Below the pieces are notes generated by a model. The model was not told the origin of the DNA, made no database searches, and saw only the letters and a list, made by a program, of their open reading frames with translations. From Polynucleobacter sp. (lineage in GTDB: Bacteria; Pseudomonadota; Gammaproteobacteria; Burkholderiales; Burkholderiaceae), in the NCBI GenBank assembly GCA_024642065.1, contig JAHEBW010000045.1:214786-278785 (forward strand): 64,000 bases of DNA, given 5' to 3'. Positions 46,654 through 57,449 of the stretch are shown one piece after another (the first letter of the stretch is position 1; each line of letters starts with the position of its first letter). The translations under genes and the position numbers were made by a program.

Positions 46654-46660
46654 AACCGAG

Positions 46661-47440
46661 ATGTTACGCATCATTACAGCCAACCTCAATGGTATTCGCT
46701 CAGCCTCTAAAAAAGGTTTCTTTGAGTGGGTCAACATTCAAAGCCCAGACATCCTTTGTATTCAAGAACTTAAGGCTCAAGAAGCAGACCTAGATGAATC
46801 ACTTTTAGCACCACTGGGTTATCACGGTTTTTTTCAATATGCCCTAAAAAAAGGTTACAGCGGCGTTGGCTTGTACTCAAAGAAAAAGCCAGACTCAGTC
46901 AAAATTGGTTTTGACTCGGGAGAATTTGATGCTGAGGGTCGCTATGTTGAAGCACGCTTTGGCAAGCTCATCGTGATCTCAGCTTATTTTCCCTCAGGCT
47001 CGAGCGCTCCAGAGCGTCAAGAAGCAAAATTTAGGTTTCTAGACTTATTCATGCCTCACCTAAAAAACTTAAAGGCCGAAGGCTTAGAGATTGTTTTATG
47101 TGGCGACATTAATATCGCACACCAAGAAATTGACCTCAAAAATTGGAAAGGCAATATTAAAAACTCTGGCTTCCTTCCAGAGGAACGCGACTGGATGACT
47201 CAACTTTTTAATGATGTTGGTTATGTAGATGTTTACAGATCATTACACCCAGATACAACAGATGAGTGTTACACCTGGTGGAGTCAGAGAGGTCAAGCCT
47301 ACGCTAAAAATGTGGGGTGGCGTATTGATTACCAAATCGCAACGCCAGGCATTGCTCAAAAAGCCAAAAAGATCGAAATTTATAAATCTGAAAAATTCTC
47401 TGATCACGCGCCACTGATTGTGGATTACGACAACGTTTAA
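46661..47440 (+). CDS. xth: Exodeoxyribonuclease III
   Basis: 259 residues from the ATG at 46661 ([15 protein letters not shown]). An AP endonuclease/exonuclease of the EEP fold: NGIRSA, CIQELKA (catalytic Glu), LCGDINIAH and FSDHAPL at the end. Repairs abasic sites. It ends directly against the M48 protease stop on the other strand. Confidence 0.95.
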   Translation: MLRIITANLNGIRSASKKGFFEWVNIQSPDILCIQELKAQEADLDESLLAPLGYHGFFQYALKKGYSGVGLYSKKKPDSVKIGFDSGEFDAEGRYVEARFGKLIVISAYFPSGSSAPERQEAKFRFLDLFMPHLKNLKAEGLEIVLCGDINIAHQEIDLKNWKGNIKNSGFLPEERDWMTQLFNDVGYVDVYRSLHPDTTDECYTWWSQRGQAYAKNVGWRIDYQIATPGIAQKAKKIEIYKSEKFSDHAPLIVDYDNV

Positions 47441-48316
47441 TTAAGGCCTGTATTCAGGCAAACGATCAACCGTTGTATTTTTTGCTTTGGCATAAAGAAT
47501 TAAAGCGTCGAGCATATTTCTTTGCATCTCATAAATGCGCGCTTCTCCAGATGGGTGAGTAGATAACCACTCAGCCTGCTTTTCTTTATTACTTGCGCCC
47601 ATTTTTTGCCAAAGTGAAATGCCAGCTCTTGGGTCGTATCCCGCTCTAGCTGCAACATCCATACCTACCAAGTCAGCATCTTTTTCATCAGCTCTAGAAA
47701 AACTTAAGCCCACCAACTGAAATCCTTGCCCTAAAGCTTGGCTGCCCAAGCTTCCTAAACCTAAGGCTTGAGACAAAATATTAGCGCCAAGATTACTCAT
47801 TTGCTCTTTGGCAATTCTGTCACGCGCATGCTCTCTTAGGGCATGAGCAATTTCATGCCCCATCACCATGGCGACCTCATCATCGTTTAACTTAAGCTTT
47901 TCTAATATGCCTGTATAAAACGCGATTTTTCCACCAGGCATACAAAATGCATTAACTTGGTCTGATACAAATAAATTAACTTCCCACTTCCATGCTCTTG
48001 CATCTGGATTCCAGATTTGAGCATGCGGCAAAATTTTCTTAGCAATTGCTCTTAGGCGAATAACTTGAGGGTGATTGTCGGGGGCCAAGGCATTCTTTTG
48101 AGCTGCCTTTACCTTCATGGAGTCATATTGCCGGACCGCTGAAGCCTCTAGCTGAGTTGCTGGCACCATGTTTTTAAAACTTGAGCCTTCACCAGCCTTC
48201 ACTCCATCTGTTGGAGCCTGATGCTTTGTAGACGTTGAGCTGCATGCTGTTAATAAAACAAACAATGCGATGCTGGCATTTTTTTTAAGGAAGTTTTTTA
48301 TTGAAACAGTATGCAT
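47441..48316 (-). CDS. M48 family metalloprotease lipoprotein
   Basis: 291 residues. Signal ends in lipobox LTAC (Cys about residue 25). The protease motif is GHEIAHALREHARD (HExxH, about residue 155), with the third ligand in ADEKDADLVGMD. It is similar to YcaL/LoiP/BepA-type periplasmic proteases involved in outer-membrane protein quality, but lacks a TPR part. ampG follows it upstream on the same strand with 10 bases between. Confidence 0.9.
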   Translation of the reverse strand: MHTVSIKNFLKKNASIALFVLLTACSSTSTKHQAPTDGVKAGEGSSFKNMVPATQLEASAVRQYDSMKVKAAQKNALAPDNHPQVIRLRAIAKKILPHAQIWNPDARAWKWEVNLFVSDQVNAFCMPGGKIAFYTGILEKLKLNDDEVAMVMGHEIAHALREHARDRIAKEQMSNLGANILSQALGLGSLGSQALGQGFQLVGLSFSRADEKDADLVGMDVAARAGYDPRAGISLWQKMGASNKEKQAEWLSTHPSGEARIYEMQRNMLDALILYAKAKNTTVDRLPEYRP

Positions 48317-48326
48317 ACATCAGAAA

Positions 48327-49586
48327 TTAATGAGCAGACTCAAACTCAGATTTTTTATTTTTGTTCCACGGTGCAATTTTAGGCAATAGTAATAAACCGG
48401 GAATAGCGAGAACAAAACATATGATGAAGAAGTTAGTCCAGCCAGTGACTTCAACAATGTAACCAGTTAATGCATTAATGAAAGTTCTCGGCACCGCAGA
48501 CAGGCTAGTAAACAAAGCAAACTGTGTTGCAGTAAATCGTGGATTCGTTTCAAGGGCGATGTAGGATGTAAATGCGGCAGTTCCTAAACCAACTGACAAA
48601 GCTTCAAAACCAATCACCCAAGTCAGCAACCATAAATCTGCGCCGGTTTGAGCAAGAATTACAAATCCTAAAATTGCTAAAGCTTGCAACACTCCAAAAA
48701 GCCAAAGTGCACGATTAACACCTGTCTTAAGCATCCAGTAGGCGCCTAAGATTCCGCCCAAGATACTTGCCCAAAGACCAGCGTTTTTAGCAACAAGGCC
48801 AATTTCCGTTCTTGTAAAACCTAACTCAATATAAAAAGGTGTGGCCAAAGCTGTAGCCATTGAATCACCTAATTTATAAAGAAATATAAATGCCAAAACT
48901 ATTAAAGCGTGCTTCCAACCCTGACGTTGAATAAATTCATTAAAGGGCTCAATCACAGCCTCACGCAAAGTTTTTGGTGCAGGACCATACATCTTTGGCT
49001 CAGGCACCAGCAAGGTTGTGAGAATGCCCGGCAACATAAACAAACCGGTAACAAAGAAAACCCAGTCCCACGTCAAAACATCTGAGAGGATTAAAGATAA
49101 TGAACCAGGCACAAGCGTTGATAACTTATACGCATTAACAAACAAAGCCGTGCCTGAACCCATCTGCTCTTCGGTTAACCACTCTCTTCGATGTGCATCA
49201 ACAACAATATCTTGGCTTGCAGAAAAGAAAGCCACAATGGCGGCTAAGAACACGACAGTCCAAATTTCTGTTCTGGGATTGAATTGTCCCATCAAGATAA
49301 CTGCCAACATCACTGCGATTTGCGTAGCAATCATCCAGCCACGACGACGCCCCAAGAATGGCAACTGAAATCGATCCATCGCAGGGGACCAAAGAAACTT
49401 CCAGGTGTAAGGTATGCCGACTAAGGCAAATAAGCCAATGGCCTTTAAGTCGACGCCCTCACTCTTTAACCAAGCCGATAGCAAGTTATAAAGAATGAAT
49501 AAAGGAAGTCCGCTAGAGAACCCTAGAAAGATACAAACCAATAAAGCTTTGGTTTTACTTGGCCCGACGTGCTCGGTAGATAGCAA
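48327..49586 (-). CDS. ampG: AmpG-type muropeptide permease
   Basis: 419 residues of a major-facilitator transporter matching AmpG: LGFSSGLPLFILYN in the first helix, YTWKFLWSPAMDRF after it and DIVVDAHRREWL later. AmpG imports GlcNAc-anhydroMurNAc peptides for recycling, consistent with the Slt gene in this window. The apparent start is TTG, overlapping metW by 32 bases; no ATG is near, so the real start is uncertain by a few codons. Confidence 0.88.
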   Translation of the reverse strand: MLSTEHVGPSKTKALLVCIFLGFSSGLPLFILYNLLSAWLKSEGVDLKAIGLFALVGIPYTWKFLWSPAMDRFQLPFLGRRRGWMIATQIAVMLAVILMGQFNPRTEIWTVVFLAAIVAFFSASQDIVVDAHRREWLTEEQMGSGTALFVNAYKLSTLVPGSLSLILSDVLTWDWVFFVTGLFMLPGILTTLLVPEPKMYGPAPKTLREAVIEPFNEFIQRQGWKHALIVLAFIFLYKLGDSMATALATPFYIELGFTRTEIGLVAKNAGLWASILGGILGAYWMLKTGVNRALWLFGVLQALAILGFVILAQTGADLWLLTWVIGFEALSVGLGTAAFTSYIALETNPRFTATQFALFTSLSAVPRTFINALTGYIVEVTGWTNFFIICFVLAIPGLLLLPKIAPWNKNKKSEFESAH

Positions 49587-50139
49587 GACTACCTCTTAAG
49601 TTAGGTAAGAATTGAATAATTTCACCATCATGAAGCACCACACGATCAAGCAACTCTAAGCCAACGGCCGGTGCAAGCGCTTCAAAATCAGCAATTGTTA
49701 AAACTCTAACGTTAGGTGTGTCATACCATTGATACGGCAATGATTTGGAGACAGGCATGCGGCCAGAAATAACTGCGGCACGATGAGACCAGTGGCCAAA
49801 GTTGGGGAATGAAACTACGCACTCTTTACCAACCCTAGCAATCTCACTCAAAATTCTGGCGGTCTGATGAATCGTTTGAAGTGTTTGCGACAAAATAACA
49901 GTGTCAAAACTGTTATCTTCAAAAAGTGCAAGACCGCCTTCTAAATTTTGCTGCACAACATTCAAACCTTTTTGCGCACAAGCCAAAACTTTGTCATCAG
50001 CTAACTCAACGCCATACACATGTGCGTTTTTATGCGTCTTCAAATACTCTAAAAGACTACCGTCGCCACAGCCAACATCTAATACCTGGCTGTTAGGCTC
50101 TATCCACTGAGCAATTGCAGAGAAATCCGAGCGCATCAT
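49555..50139 (-). CDS. metW: Methionine biosynthesis protein MetW
   Basis: 194 residues of a SAM-methyltransferase fold ([15 protein letters not shown] at about residue 20, [28 protein letters not shown]). In species with metX-metW, MetW is needed for MetX activity. It overlaps metX by four bases (ATGA) and ampG by 32. Two adjacent ATGs exist. Confidence 0.95.
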   Translation of the reverse strand: MMRSDFSAIAQWIEPNSQVLDVGCGDGSLLEYLKTHKNAHVYGVELADDKVLACAQKGLNVVQQNLEGGLALFEDNSFDTVILSQTLQTIHQTARILSEIARVGKECVVSFPNFGHWSHRAAVISGRMPVSKSLPYQWYDTPNVRVLTIADFEALAPAVGLELLDRVVLHDGEIIQFLPNLRGSLAIYRARRAK

Positions 50140-51278
50140 GATTGAAGTCCTCTGGAAATTTGCTCAAAATAAGCGGCCACCAAATTGTGATAACGCGGGT
50201 CTTCCAATAAGAATGCATCGTGTCCATGAGGCGCATCAATTTCGGCATAAGTAACATCGAGCTTGTTATCTAACAAGGCTTTCACAATTTCTCTACTGCG
50301 CTCTGGAGCAAAACGCCAATCCGTTGAAAAACTCACCACCAAGAATTTGGCGCTGACATCTGCCATTGCTTGACTCAAATTATTGCGGTGCGCTTTAGCT
50401 GGATCGAAGTAATCTAATGCGCGAGTAATCAATAAATAGGTATTGGCATCAAAGTAGTCCGCAAACTTCTCGCCTTGATAGCGAAGATAGCTCTCTACTT
50501 CAAACTCAACATCAAAGCTAAAGTTATATGCGTCAGAATCTCCGTCTGCTCGCTTTAACTCGCGACCAAACTTTTCAGCCATATCATCGTCTGATAAATA
50601 GGTGATGTGCCCAATCATACGAGCTACTCGTAAACCTCTACGAGGCTTTACATTGTGCGCATAGTAATCACCACCATGGAAATCTGGGTCACTCAAAATA
50701 GCGCTACGGGCGACTTCATTAAATGCAATGTTCTGGGCAGAGAGCTTAGGCGTTGAAGCAACAACGACACAGTTAGCAACTCGATCCGGATACATCATCC
50801 CCCAGGCCATTGCTTGCATGCCACCAAGGCTTCCACCCATCACGGCAGCAAACTTCTTAATGCCAAAATGATCAGCTACTCTTGCTTGGGCATTCACCCA
50901 ATCTTCAACGGTTACAACCGGAAAGCTAGCGCCATATGGTTTTTGTGTTGCGGGATTAATGCTCATAGGGCCCGTTGAACCAAAACAGGAACCTAAATTA
51001 TTAACGCCTATAACAAAGAAATGATTGGTATCAACTGGCTTACCTGGGCCAACCATGTTGTCCCACCATCCAATACTCTCTGGATCTGTAGCGCTAACAC
51101 CAGCAACATGATGAGACGCATTCAAAGCATGACAAATTAATACAGCATTATCTTTTGCTGGATTTAATTGCCCATAGGTCTCCACCACCAAATCGTAATT
51201 GGCAATACTTGCCCCACTTTGCAGACTTAGTGGTTCAGCAAAGTTCAGAATTTGTGGAGTAACAACCCCTACGCTCAT
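50136..51278 (-). CDS. metX: Homoserine O-acyltransferase MetX
   Basis: 380 residues, alpha/beta-hydrolase fold. Catalytic Ser in [13 protein letters not shown], Asp in [12 protein letters not shown] and His in [11 protein letters not shown]. Activates homoserine with acetyl- or succinyl-CoA for methionine synthesis; which acyl donor cannot be told here. Partner metW follows, and slmA overlaps it upstream by four bases. Confidence 0.95.
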   Translation of the reverse strand: MSVGVVTPQILNFAEPLSLQSGASIANYDLVVETYGQLNPAKDNAVLICHALNASHHVAGVSATDPESIGWWDNMVGPGKPVDTNHFFVIGVNNLGSCFGSTGPMSINPATQKPYGASFPVVTVEDWVNAQARVADHFGIKKFAAVMGGSLGGMQAMAWGMMYPDRVANCVVVASTPKLSAQNIAFNEVARSAILSDPDFHGGDYYAHNVKPRRGLRVARMIGHITYLSDDDMAEKFGRELKRADGDSDAYNFSFDVEFEVESYLRYQGEKFADYFDANTYLLITRALDYFDPAKAHRNNLSQAMADVSAKFLVVSFSTDWRFAPERSREIVKALLDNKLDVTYAEIDAPHGHDAFLLEDPRYHNLVAAYFEQISRGLQS

Positions 51279-51931
51279 ACGGAGAATAAAGCTCTCATTG
51301 GGAAGTCATTGTGCTCTGTTGGAGACTTTTTAAAGCCGCTTCTTGCATAGCGATGCCAGCGTCCAACAACATAACTAATCATCATGGCTGCACGAGCACT
51401 CACTTCATTGCCGTCTGCAGATTGTGGCAATCTACCCTGTGTTTGTGCAACACGAATAGACTGCCTTAAAGAAGACTCAATGCGCTCAAAAATCTGAGCA
51501 ATACGATCTTGTAGGCGCTCATCCTCTAACCACAGGGCGTCGCCCAATAACACTCTGGTCATGCCAGGATTCTTTTCGCCAAATCCCAACAAAACCATCA
51601 AAATCTCTTGCGCCTGACGGTCGCCAGACTCTTCTCGCTCTGTAATTTGATTAATCAAGCCAAAAATTGTTTGCTCAATGAAAGAGATCAAACCTTCGAA
51701 CATTTGGGCTTTACTTGCAAAGTGTCTATAAAGGGCAGCCTCAGAAACATCCAACCTTGCCGCTAGAGCAGCGGTTGTTACTCGATCACCCTTGGGACTC
51801 TCCAGCATCTGCGCCAATACTTGCAAAATCTGGATGCGGCGCTCTCCTGGACGCGGTCTTTTACGAACTGGCGCAGCAGCGTCTTGTTCCGCAGAATCAG
51901 GTGTGTTCAGTTGATTAAATGGTGAGTTCAT
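51275..51931 (-). CDS. slmA: Nucleoid occlusion factor SlmA
   Basis: 218 residues from the ATG at 51931; a TTG five codons upstream is less likely because the ATG gives an ATGA overlap with the preceding gene. TetR-type HTH with [14 protein letters not shown] and [31 protein letters not shown] (about 34-80). SlmA binds specific chromosome sites and blocks FtsZ rings over the nucleoid. Its operon with metXW is a betaproteobacterial habit. Confidence 0.93.
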   Translation of the reverse strand: MNSPFNQLNTPDSAEQDAAAPVRKRPRPGERRIQILQVLAQMLESPKGDRVTTAALAARLDVSEAALYRHFASKAQMFEGLISFIEQTIFGLINQITEREESGDRQAQEILMVLLGFGEKNPGMTRVLLGDALWLEDERLQDRIAQIFERIESSLRQSIRVAQTQGRLPQSADGNEVSARAAMMISYVVGRWHRYARSGFKKSPTEHNDFPMRALFSV

Positions 51932-52617
51932 CTGAGTTTTTGCCAACTTTTAAATAATTGATGTATTGATTGTACTTCTAGAGAAAGACTGGCTCGATTA
52001 TGGGTGTAAGTCCTAACATGCCTCTTAAACCAGACGGTCTTTATACCTAGCTTTGAGTACTCTAACAAATGTCCCAGGGTATCGTCGACCAAAATGGCAT
52101 TTTGAGGTGCACAGCCGTACTTTCTGAGAAGGCGCCGAATCATCAAATGATCAGGTTTAGGTCGCCATTGCTGATGCACTTCCATGCCCTCAATCGCTTC
52201 AATAGCATCAAAAGAGCCCTGTATACCGAGCTCTTTTGTCACTTTTAAAGCATAGGCCTTTGGTGCATTCGTCAGCAATACTTTGCGCCCAGGGAGTCGA
52301 TTGAGTATTTGACGCACTCCACGTTCACCATGAACCAAGTGAGATAAATCCTCTAAATGCGCCCCAGACTGCTCATCAAAACGATGTGTTTCATATAAAA
52401 AATCATGAGGATCAATCCCGTGATGCTTAACAAGCCCTAAAAGGGTTGCACCATACTGTCGCCAATATTGGTTGCGTACTTGACTTGCTGAACTAGGGTC
52501 TAAATTCAAACGACGAGCAACATAGCTCGTCATCGATTGATTGATATAAGGGAAGATCGCGTCAGACGCGTTATGTAACGTGTTATCTAAATCAAATAAC
52601 CACAAAGGATGGCGCAT
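51928..52617 (-). CDS. HAD-type pyrimidine 5'-nucleotidase
   Basis: 229 residues: catalytic LFDLDNTLHNAS at the N-terminus, LTNAPKAYA (motif II), KPDH and ILVDDTLGHL (motif IV). The Ppr/SDT1-like group removes phosphate from pyrimidine nucleotides or pyridoxal phosphate. The start follows argB by seven bases; the stop overlaps slmA by four. Confidence 0.9.
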   Translation of the reverse strand: MRHPLWLFDLDNTLHNASDAIFPYINQSMTSYVARRLNLDPSSASQVRNQYWRQYGATLLGLVKHHGIDPHDFLYETHRFDEQSGAHLEDLSHLVHGERGVRQILNRLPGRKVLLTNAPKAYALKVTKELGIQGSFDAIEAIEGMEVHQQWRPKPDHLMIRRLLRKYGCAPQNAILVDDTLGHLLEYSKLGIKTVWFKRHVRTYTHNRASLSLEVQSIHQLFKSWQKLR

Positions 52618-52624
52618 GCCATCC

Positions 52625-53539
<915 letters not shown>

Positions 53540-53565
53540 TTATTTAGAAGTTACTTCTAAAATTA

Positions 53566-53982
53566 TTAATTGCCAAATAACTTTTGGCGCAACTCACGAC
53601 GCTCTTGCGCCTCTAGTGATAAGTTAGCTGTTGGACGCGCCAATAAACGTGGAATGCCAATTGGCTCGCCTGTCTCTTCACACCAACCATAGTCACCTGA
53701 TTCAATGCTCAATAGAGATTGCTCAACCTTCTTCAATAACTTACGCTCACGATCGCGTGTACGCAACTCAAGAGCGTGCTCTTCTTCAATCGTTGCACGA
53801 TCTGCAGGATCAGGAACTAAAACGTTTTCACGTAAATGTTCTGTTGTCTCATTTGCATGCATTAATAAATCTGCTTTCAACGCCAATAGTTTGGTTTTGA
53901 AAAATTCAAGTTGAGCGGCATTCATATAGTCTTTTTCAGACATTTTTAGAATATCGGCTTCGGTTAATGGTTTCTTGCTCAT
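53566..53982 (-). CDS. dksA: RNA polymerase-binding factor DksA (Cys-poor)
   Basis: 138 residues. The coiled-coil tip residues are intact (PDPADRATIEEEHALELRTRDRERKLL; two Asp). The zinc-finger position reads GWCEETGEPIGIP...NLSLEAQERRE, so only one of four cysteines remains and no zinc is bound. Such Cys-poor forms are normal in Burkholderiales and resemble Pseudomonas DksA2. With ppGpp it adjusts rRNA and amino-acid promoters. AGGA precedes the ATG within a GTCC/GGAC mini-hairpin. Confidence 0.95.
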   Translation of the reverse strand: MSKKPLTEADILKMSEKDYMNAAQLEFFKTKLLALKADLLMHANETTEHLRENVLVPDPADRATIEEEHALELRTRDRERKLLKKVEQSLLSIESGDYGWCEETGEPIGIPRLLARPTANLSLEAQERRELRQKLFGN

Positions 53983-54114
53983 TTCATGTCCTTTCGGGAC
54001 TTTTTATTGGTTACTTCAAGCTGCTTTCAGCTGAACTGCTATTAATAAGACAACTAATACAACCTAATATTTATAAACAACCTTGGGCGCGGATTCTACT
54101 CCAATCTTGGGAGA

Positions 54115-55194
54115 TTACACCAAACACGTTTCAAGACCACCTAATAAAACGTCTTTAGGGAGATCTGTGCCAATGAATACCATTCTGGTTTCTCGCTTCT
54201 CAGCGCCCCATGGCTTACCCAAATCAGAGCCCATCATTTCATGAACGCCCTGAATAATGACTTTACGAGCGCCACCCTTGATATATAAAACACCCTTATA
54301 TCTCAACATCTTAGCGCCGAAAACAGACAAAATACCACCCAAAAAGTCCTCTAATTTTTGAGAATCAAATGGTCGATCACTCTTAAATACAAATGATTGA
54401 ATTTTGTCGGTATGTGGCTTTTTAATAAATTGAATGGTTTGAGCTGGTGCATGGCCATGATCATGGTCATGTGAGTGATCACAGTCCGGACCGTGCACAT
54501 GGTGATCATGTCCACAATTGGCATGATCATGATCATCTTGCTCCAAAAAGTGTGGGTCAATCTCCAACTTATCATTCAAATTGAAGCCATTAAGATCTAA
54601 AACCTGCTCCAAAGAAACGGTACCTTGAGTAATGCCAGTAATTGGGGCGCGTGGATTCATGTGCATCAAACGATGCTTTAAAGCGTCTACAGCAGCTTGA
54701 TTAACTAAATCAGTTTTTGTAATAAAAATACGATCTGCAAAACCAACTTGTTGCTGAGCCTCTTCATGAACATCTAATTGTTGGTTGCCATGCTTGGCAT
54801 CCACTAAGGTAACAATTGCATCCAACATGTAATGACTGGCAACTTCATCATCCATAAAGAATGTTTGTGCCACTGGGCCTGGATTGGCAACACCGGTTGT
54901 TTCAATAACAACTCGATCAAAACTAATTTTTTTGTCGCGTCTTTGTTCCCATAAGTCATTCAAAGCAACAACCAAATCACCCCTAATCGTGCAACAAACA
55001 CAACCGTTGCTCATTTGGACAATTTGCTCTGAAGAGTCTTGAATCAAAATATCGTTATCAATATTTTCTTCTCCAAACTCATTTTCGATAACGGCAATCT
55101 TCTTGCCATGATTCTCATGCAAGATATGCTTTAAAAGAGTTGTCTTGCCGCTACCCAAAAATCCGGAAAGTATTGTTACTGGTATTAATGCCAT
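54115..55194 (-). CDS. COG0523 family GTP-binding metallochaperone-like protein
   Basis: 359 residues. The P-loop GFLGSGKTTLLKH, metal motif GCVCCTIRGDL (CxCC), TKTDLVNQ and a C-terminal CobW_C domain are present. A His/Asp-rich linker of about 30 residues (about 218-250, many HDH and HDHDH units) is a metal-binding loop typical of zinc-related members (YjiA/ZigA). It precedes dksA on the same strand with 130 bases between. Metal and client protein are unknown. Confidence 0.9.
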   Translation of the reverse strand: MALIPVTILSGFLGSGKTTLLKHILHENHGKKIAVIENEFGEENIDNDILIQDSSEQIVQMSNGCVCCTIRGDLVVALNDLWEQRRDKKISFDRVVIETTGVANPGPVAQTFFMDDEVASHYMLDAIVTLVDAKHGNQQLDVHEEAQQQVGFADRIFITKTDLVNQAAVDALKHRLMHMNPRAPITGITQGTVSLEQVLDLNGFNLNDKLEIDPHFLEQDDHDHANCGHDHHVHGPDCDHSHDHDHGHAPAQTIQFIKKPHTDKIQSFVFKSDRPFDSQKLEDFLGGILSVFGAKMLRYKGVLYIKGGARKVIIQGVHEMMGSDLGKPWGAEKRETRMVFIGTDLPKDVLLGGLETCLV

Positions 55195-55246
55195 GCTAAG
55201 AATCCTTTATTAATCTTCTAATTATGCTGCTGTCTATTAGACTTTG

Positions 55247-56452
55247 CTACACACGCTGCAGCAATAAACCTTTTAAGTAATCACCCTCAGGAAAGCTCGT
55301 CAATAAGGGGTGGTCAGCGCCTGAAGATAAGCGCTTCATAATTCTGAAATCCAAGCCCTTATCTGAACCATGAGTCATTGCCTCGGCGCCCGCCATGGCA
55401 ATCGTTCTTTCAAACAAAGCCGAATCCACCGCACCCGAACAAGAGAACGTAAACAGTAAGCCGCCCGGCTTTAAAAGCTGCATACCTGCTCGATTAATTT
55501 CTTTATAAGCTCTGAGAGCCTTATCCAAGTGATGTGATGATGGAGCAAATTTTGGCGGATCTAAAACAACAATATCAAATTGTCGTTCTTCTTTTCTAAG
55601 TCTAGTTAAAACATCAAAAGCATCAGAATCAATCCAAGTGGCGCGACCCTCATCAAAGCCGTTCACTTTCATTTGTCTTTCTGCCATCGCCAAGGCTTCA
55701 CCAGATGAGTCAACCGATGTAACGTGTTTAGCACCACCTCTTAGAGCGGCCAAAGAGAATCCGCCTGTGTAGCAAAAGACATTCAACACTTCTTTATCTT
55801 GGCTTAACTGGCCAAGCAATTCGCGACTATCTCGTTGATCAATATAAAAGCCTGTTTTATGCCCCTTTAAAACATCAACGGTATACAAAACTCCACACTC
55901 ATTAATTTGCACCGGCTCAGTTGGCAAGTCGCCATAAAGTGGCCCAATGTGAGGCTCAAGCCCTTCACGTGTTCTCACTGCCGCATCAGACCTTTCAACA
56001 ATCCTTGTACAGGCAGTTTGCTTGACCAATGCATCAACAATGGCCTCTTTCCAGTGCTCCATGCCAACAAATAAAAATTGGCAAACTAAAGTGTCTGCGT
56101 ACTGGTCGACCACTAAACCTGGCAAGCCATCACTTTCGCCAAAGATTAAACGAATAGCATTCGTGTTTTTAACCCATTGTTGTCTATGAGCGATTGCCTT
56201 AGTAATGCGTCTTTTGAAAAAAGCATGGTCGATTGGCTCGGCTTCATCCCATGTTAAAACTCGCACCCTAATTTGCGAGACTGGACTGTACAAGCCTTTG
56301 GCAACAAACTGTCCTTCATGACTTAATACATGAACAGTGCACCCCGGGTAGAGCTTGCCTTCCAAACGATCGATTGCATTTGAATAAACCCAAGGATGAT
56401 GGCGAAACAGTGGGCGCTCTTTTCCGGCTTTTAAAATTATTGATGCTTGCAT
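55247..56452 (-). CDS. 23S rRNA methyltransferase, RlmI-like
   Basis: 401 residues: an N-terminal PUA domain (about 1-80, LKAGKERPLFRHHPWVYSNAI), then a Rossmann methyltransferase with NVFCYTGGFSLAAL, DIVVLDPPKFAPS and the catalytic FSCSG. RlmI makes m5C1962 in 23S rRNA; RlmK/L are other relatives, so specificity is probable rather than certain. It follows xerC by 10 bases in the same direction. Confidence 0.9.
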   Translation of the reverse strand: MQASIILKAGKERPLFRHHPWVYSNAIDRLEGKLYPGCTVHVLSHEGQFVAKGLYSPVSQIRVRVLTWDEAEPIDHAFFKRRITKAIAHRQQWVKNTNAIRLIFGESDGLPGLVVDQYADTLVCQFLFVGMEHWKEAIVDALVKQTACTRIVERSDAAVRTREGLEPHIGPLYGDLPTEPVQINECGVLYTVDVLKGHKTGFYIDQRDSRELLGQLSQDKEVLNVFCYTGGFSLAALRGGAKHVTSVDSSGEALAMAERQMKVNGFDEGRATWIDSDAFDVLTRLRKEERQFDIVVLDPPKFAPSSHHLDKALRAYKEINRAGMQLLKPGGLLFTFSCSGAVDSALFERTIAMAGAEAMTHGSDKGLDFRIMKRLSSGADHPLLTSFPEGDYLKGLLLQRV

Positions 56453-56461
56453 TACTACCTC

Positions 56462-57436
56462 TTATGAATCCGTTTTTTTGCTTTTCGCTCTGGGGTGAGC
56501 ATGATCATATGCTTGCGCCAAATGCTGAAAATCTAATGCTGTATATATCTGTGTACTGCTAATGCTGGCGTGCCCCAGCATTTCCTGAACAGCACGCAAA
56601 TCTCCAGAAGATTGTAGGACATGGCTAGCAAAGCTATGTCTTAGCATGTGCGGATGAACATGCGTTGGCAAACCAGCTTTCACTGCCAACTCGGCTAAAT
56701 GTTTTTGAACAGTTCTAGATGAAACTCGCTTACCTTGCTTGTTTGTAAAAAGGGCTTGAATAGTTAATTCAGCATTGACGGATTTTTCTAAACGATGCGC
56801 CTCTTGGACAGCTAACCATTCTTTAATTGCCATCATTGCAGCAGATCCAACTGGAACGGTTCTTCTTTTGCCGCCCTTGCCCAAAACCATCACTTCACCA
56901 GCTTCAAAATCTAACCATCCTGCAGATTGATATTCTTTTGACTGCGTTGGCACAAGATCAATCCCCAATAATTCAGACAAGCGCAAACCTGAGGAGTACA
57001 AGAGTTCAAAAATAGCTTTATTTCTGGCTCGTAAAAAAGCATCTTCCTGCACATCTTCGCTACCAGCACTTTCAACCAAATTTATTGCGCCCTCTACCGA
57101 CAATGCTTTTGGTAAGGGCTTTAATCTCTTGGGCGCCTTAATATCATCGAGTGGATTATGGGCAATAAGTTTCTTTTGATTGGCAAGCCAAAGATAAAAG
57201 CCACGCCATGCTGATAATGTTCTGGCAATGCTTCTTGGCGAACGGCCCTGCGCGTGCAAGCGTCCTACCCATCCTCTAACCTGATCAGAGCTGAGCTTTG
57301 TTAAGGCTGTTGATGACTCTTCTAGCTTTTGAAAAAGAAGCTTCAAATCATTTTCATAAGCATCTATCGTGTGCTTTGAAACCTGACGAACCACATGGAG
57401 TTCGCGAAGGTATTCCTGCGCGAGATTTTCTTCCAT
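56462..57436 (-). CDS. xerC: Tyrosine recombinase XerC
   Basis: 324 residues: an N-terminal SAM-like core-binding domain (about 1-90) and a catalytic domain with SSGLRLSELLGIDL (Arg), KGGKRRTVPV (Lys), HPHMLRHSFASHVL (His-x2-Arg), LGHASISSTQIYT (His and nucleophile Tyr). It resolves chromosome dimers at dif together with XerD. DUF484 lies 13 bases upstream, the usual xerC companion. Confidence 0.94.
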   Translation of the reverse strand: MEENLAQEYLRELHVVRQVSKHTIDAYENDLKLLFQKLEESSTALTKLSSDQVRGWVGRLHAQGRSPRSIARTLSAWRGFYLWLANQKKLIAHNPLDDIKAPKRLKPLPKALSVEGAINLVESAGSEDVQEDAFLRARNKAIFELLYSSGLRLSELLGIDLVPTQSKEYQSAGWLDFEAGEVMVLGKGGKRRTVPVGSAAMMAIKEWLAVQEAHRLEKSVNAELTIQALFTNKQGKRVSSRTVQKHLAELAVKAGLPTHVHPHMLRHSFASHVLQSSGDLRAVQEMLGHASISSTQIYTALDFQHLAQAYDHAHPRAKSKKTDS

Positions 57437-57449
57437 GATGGCGAATGCC

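Noticed and set aside
54421..54540. Tandem-like CATGATCATG repeats
   Set aside because: They are the coding sequence of the His/Asp-rich metal loop of the COG0523 protein, not an independent repeat element.
53983..55246. Zur operator near dksA or the COG0523 gene
   Set aside because: I found no palindrome resembling TGTTATA-type Zur boxes in either upstream region.
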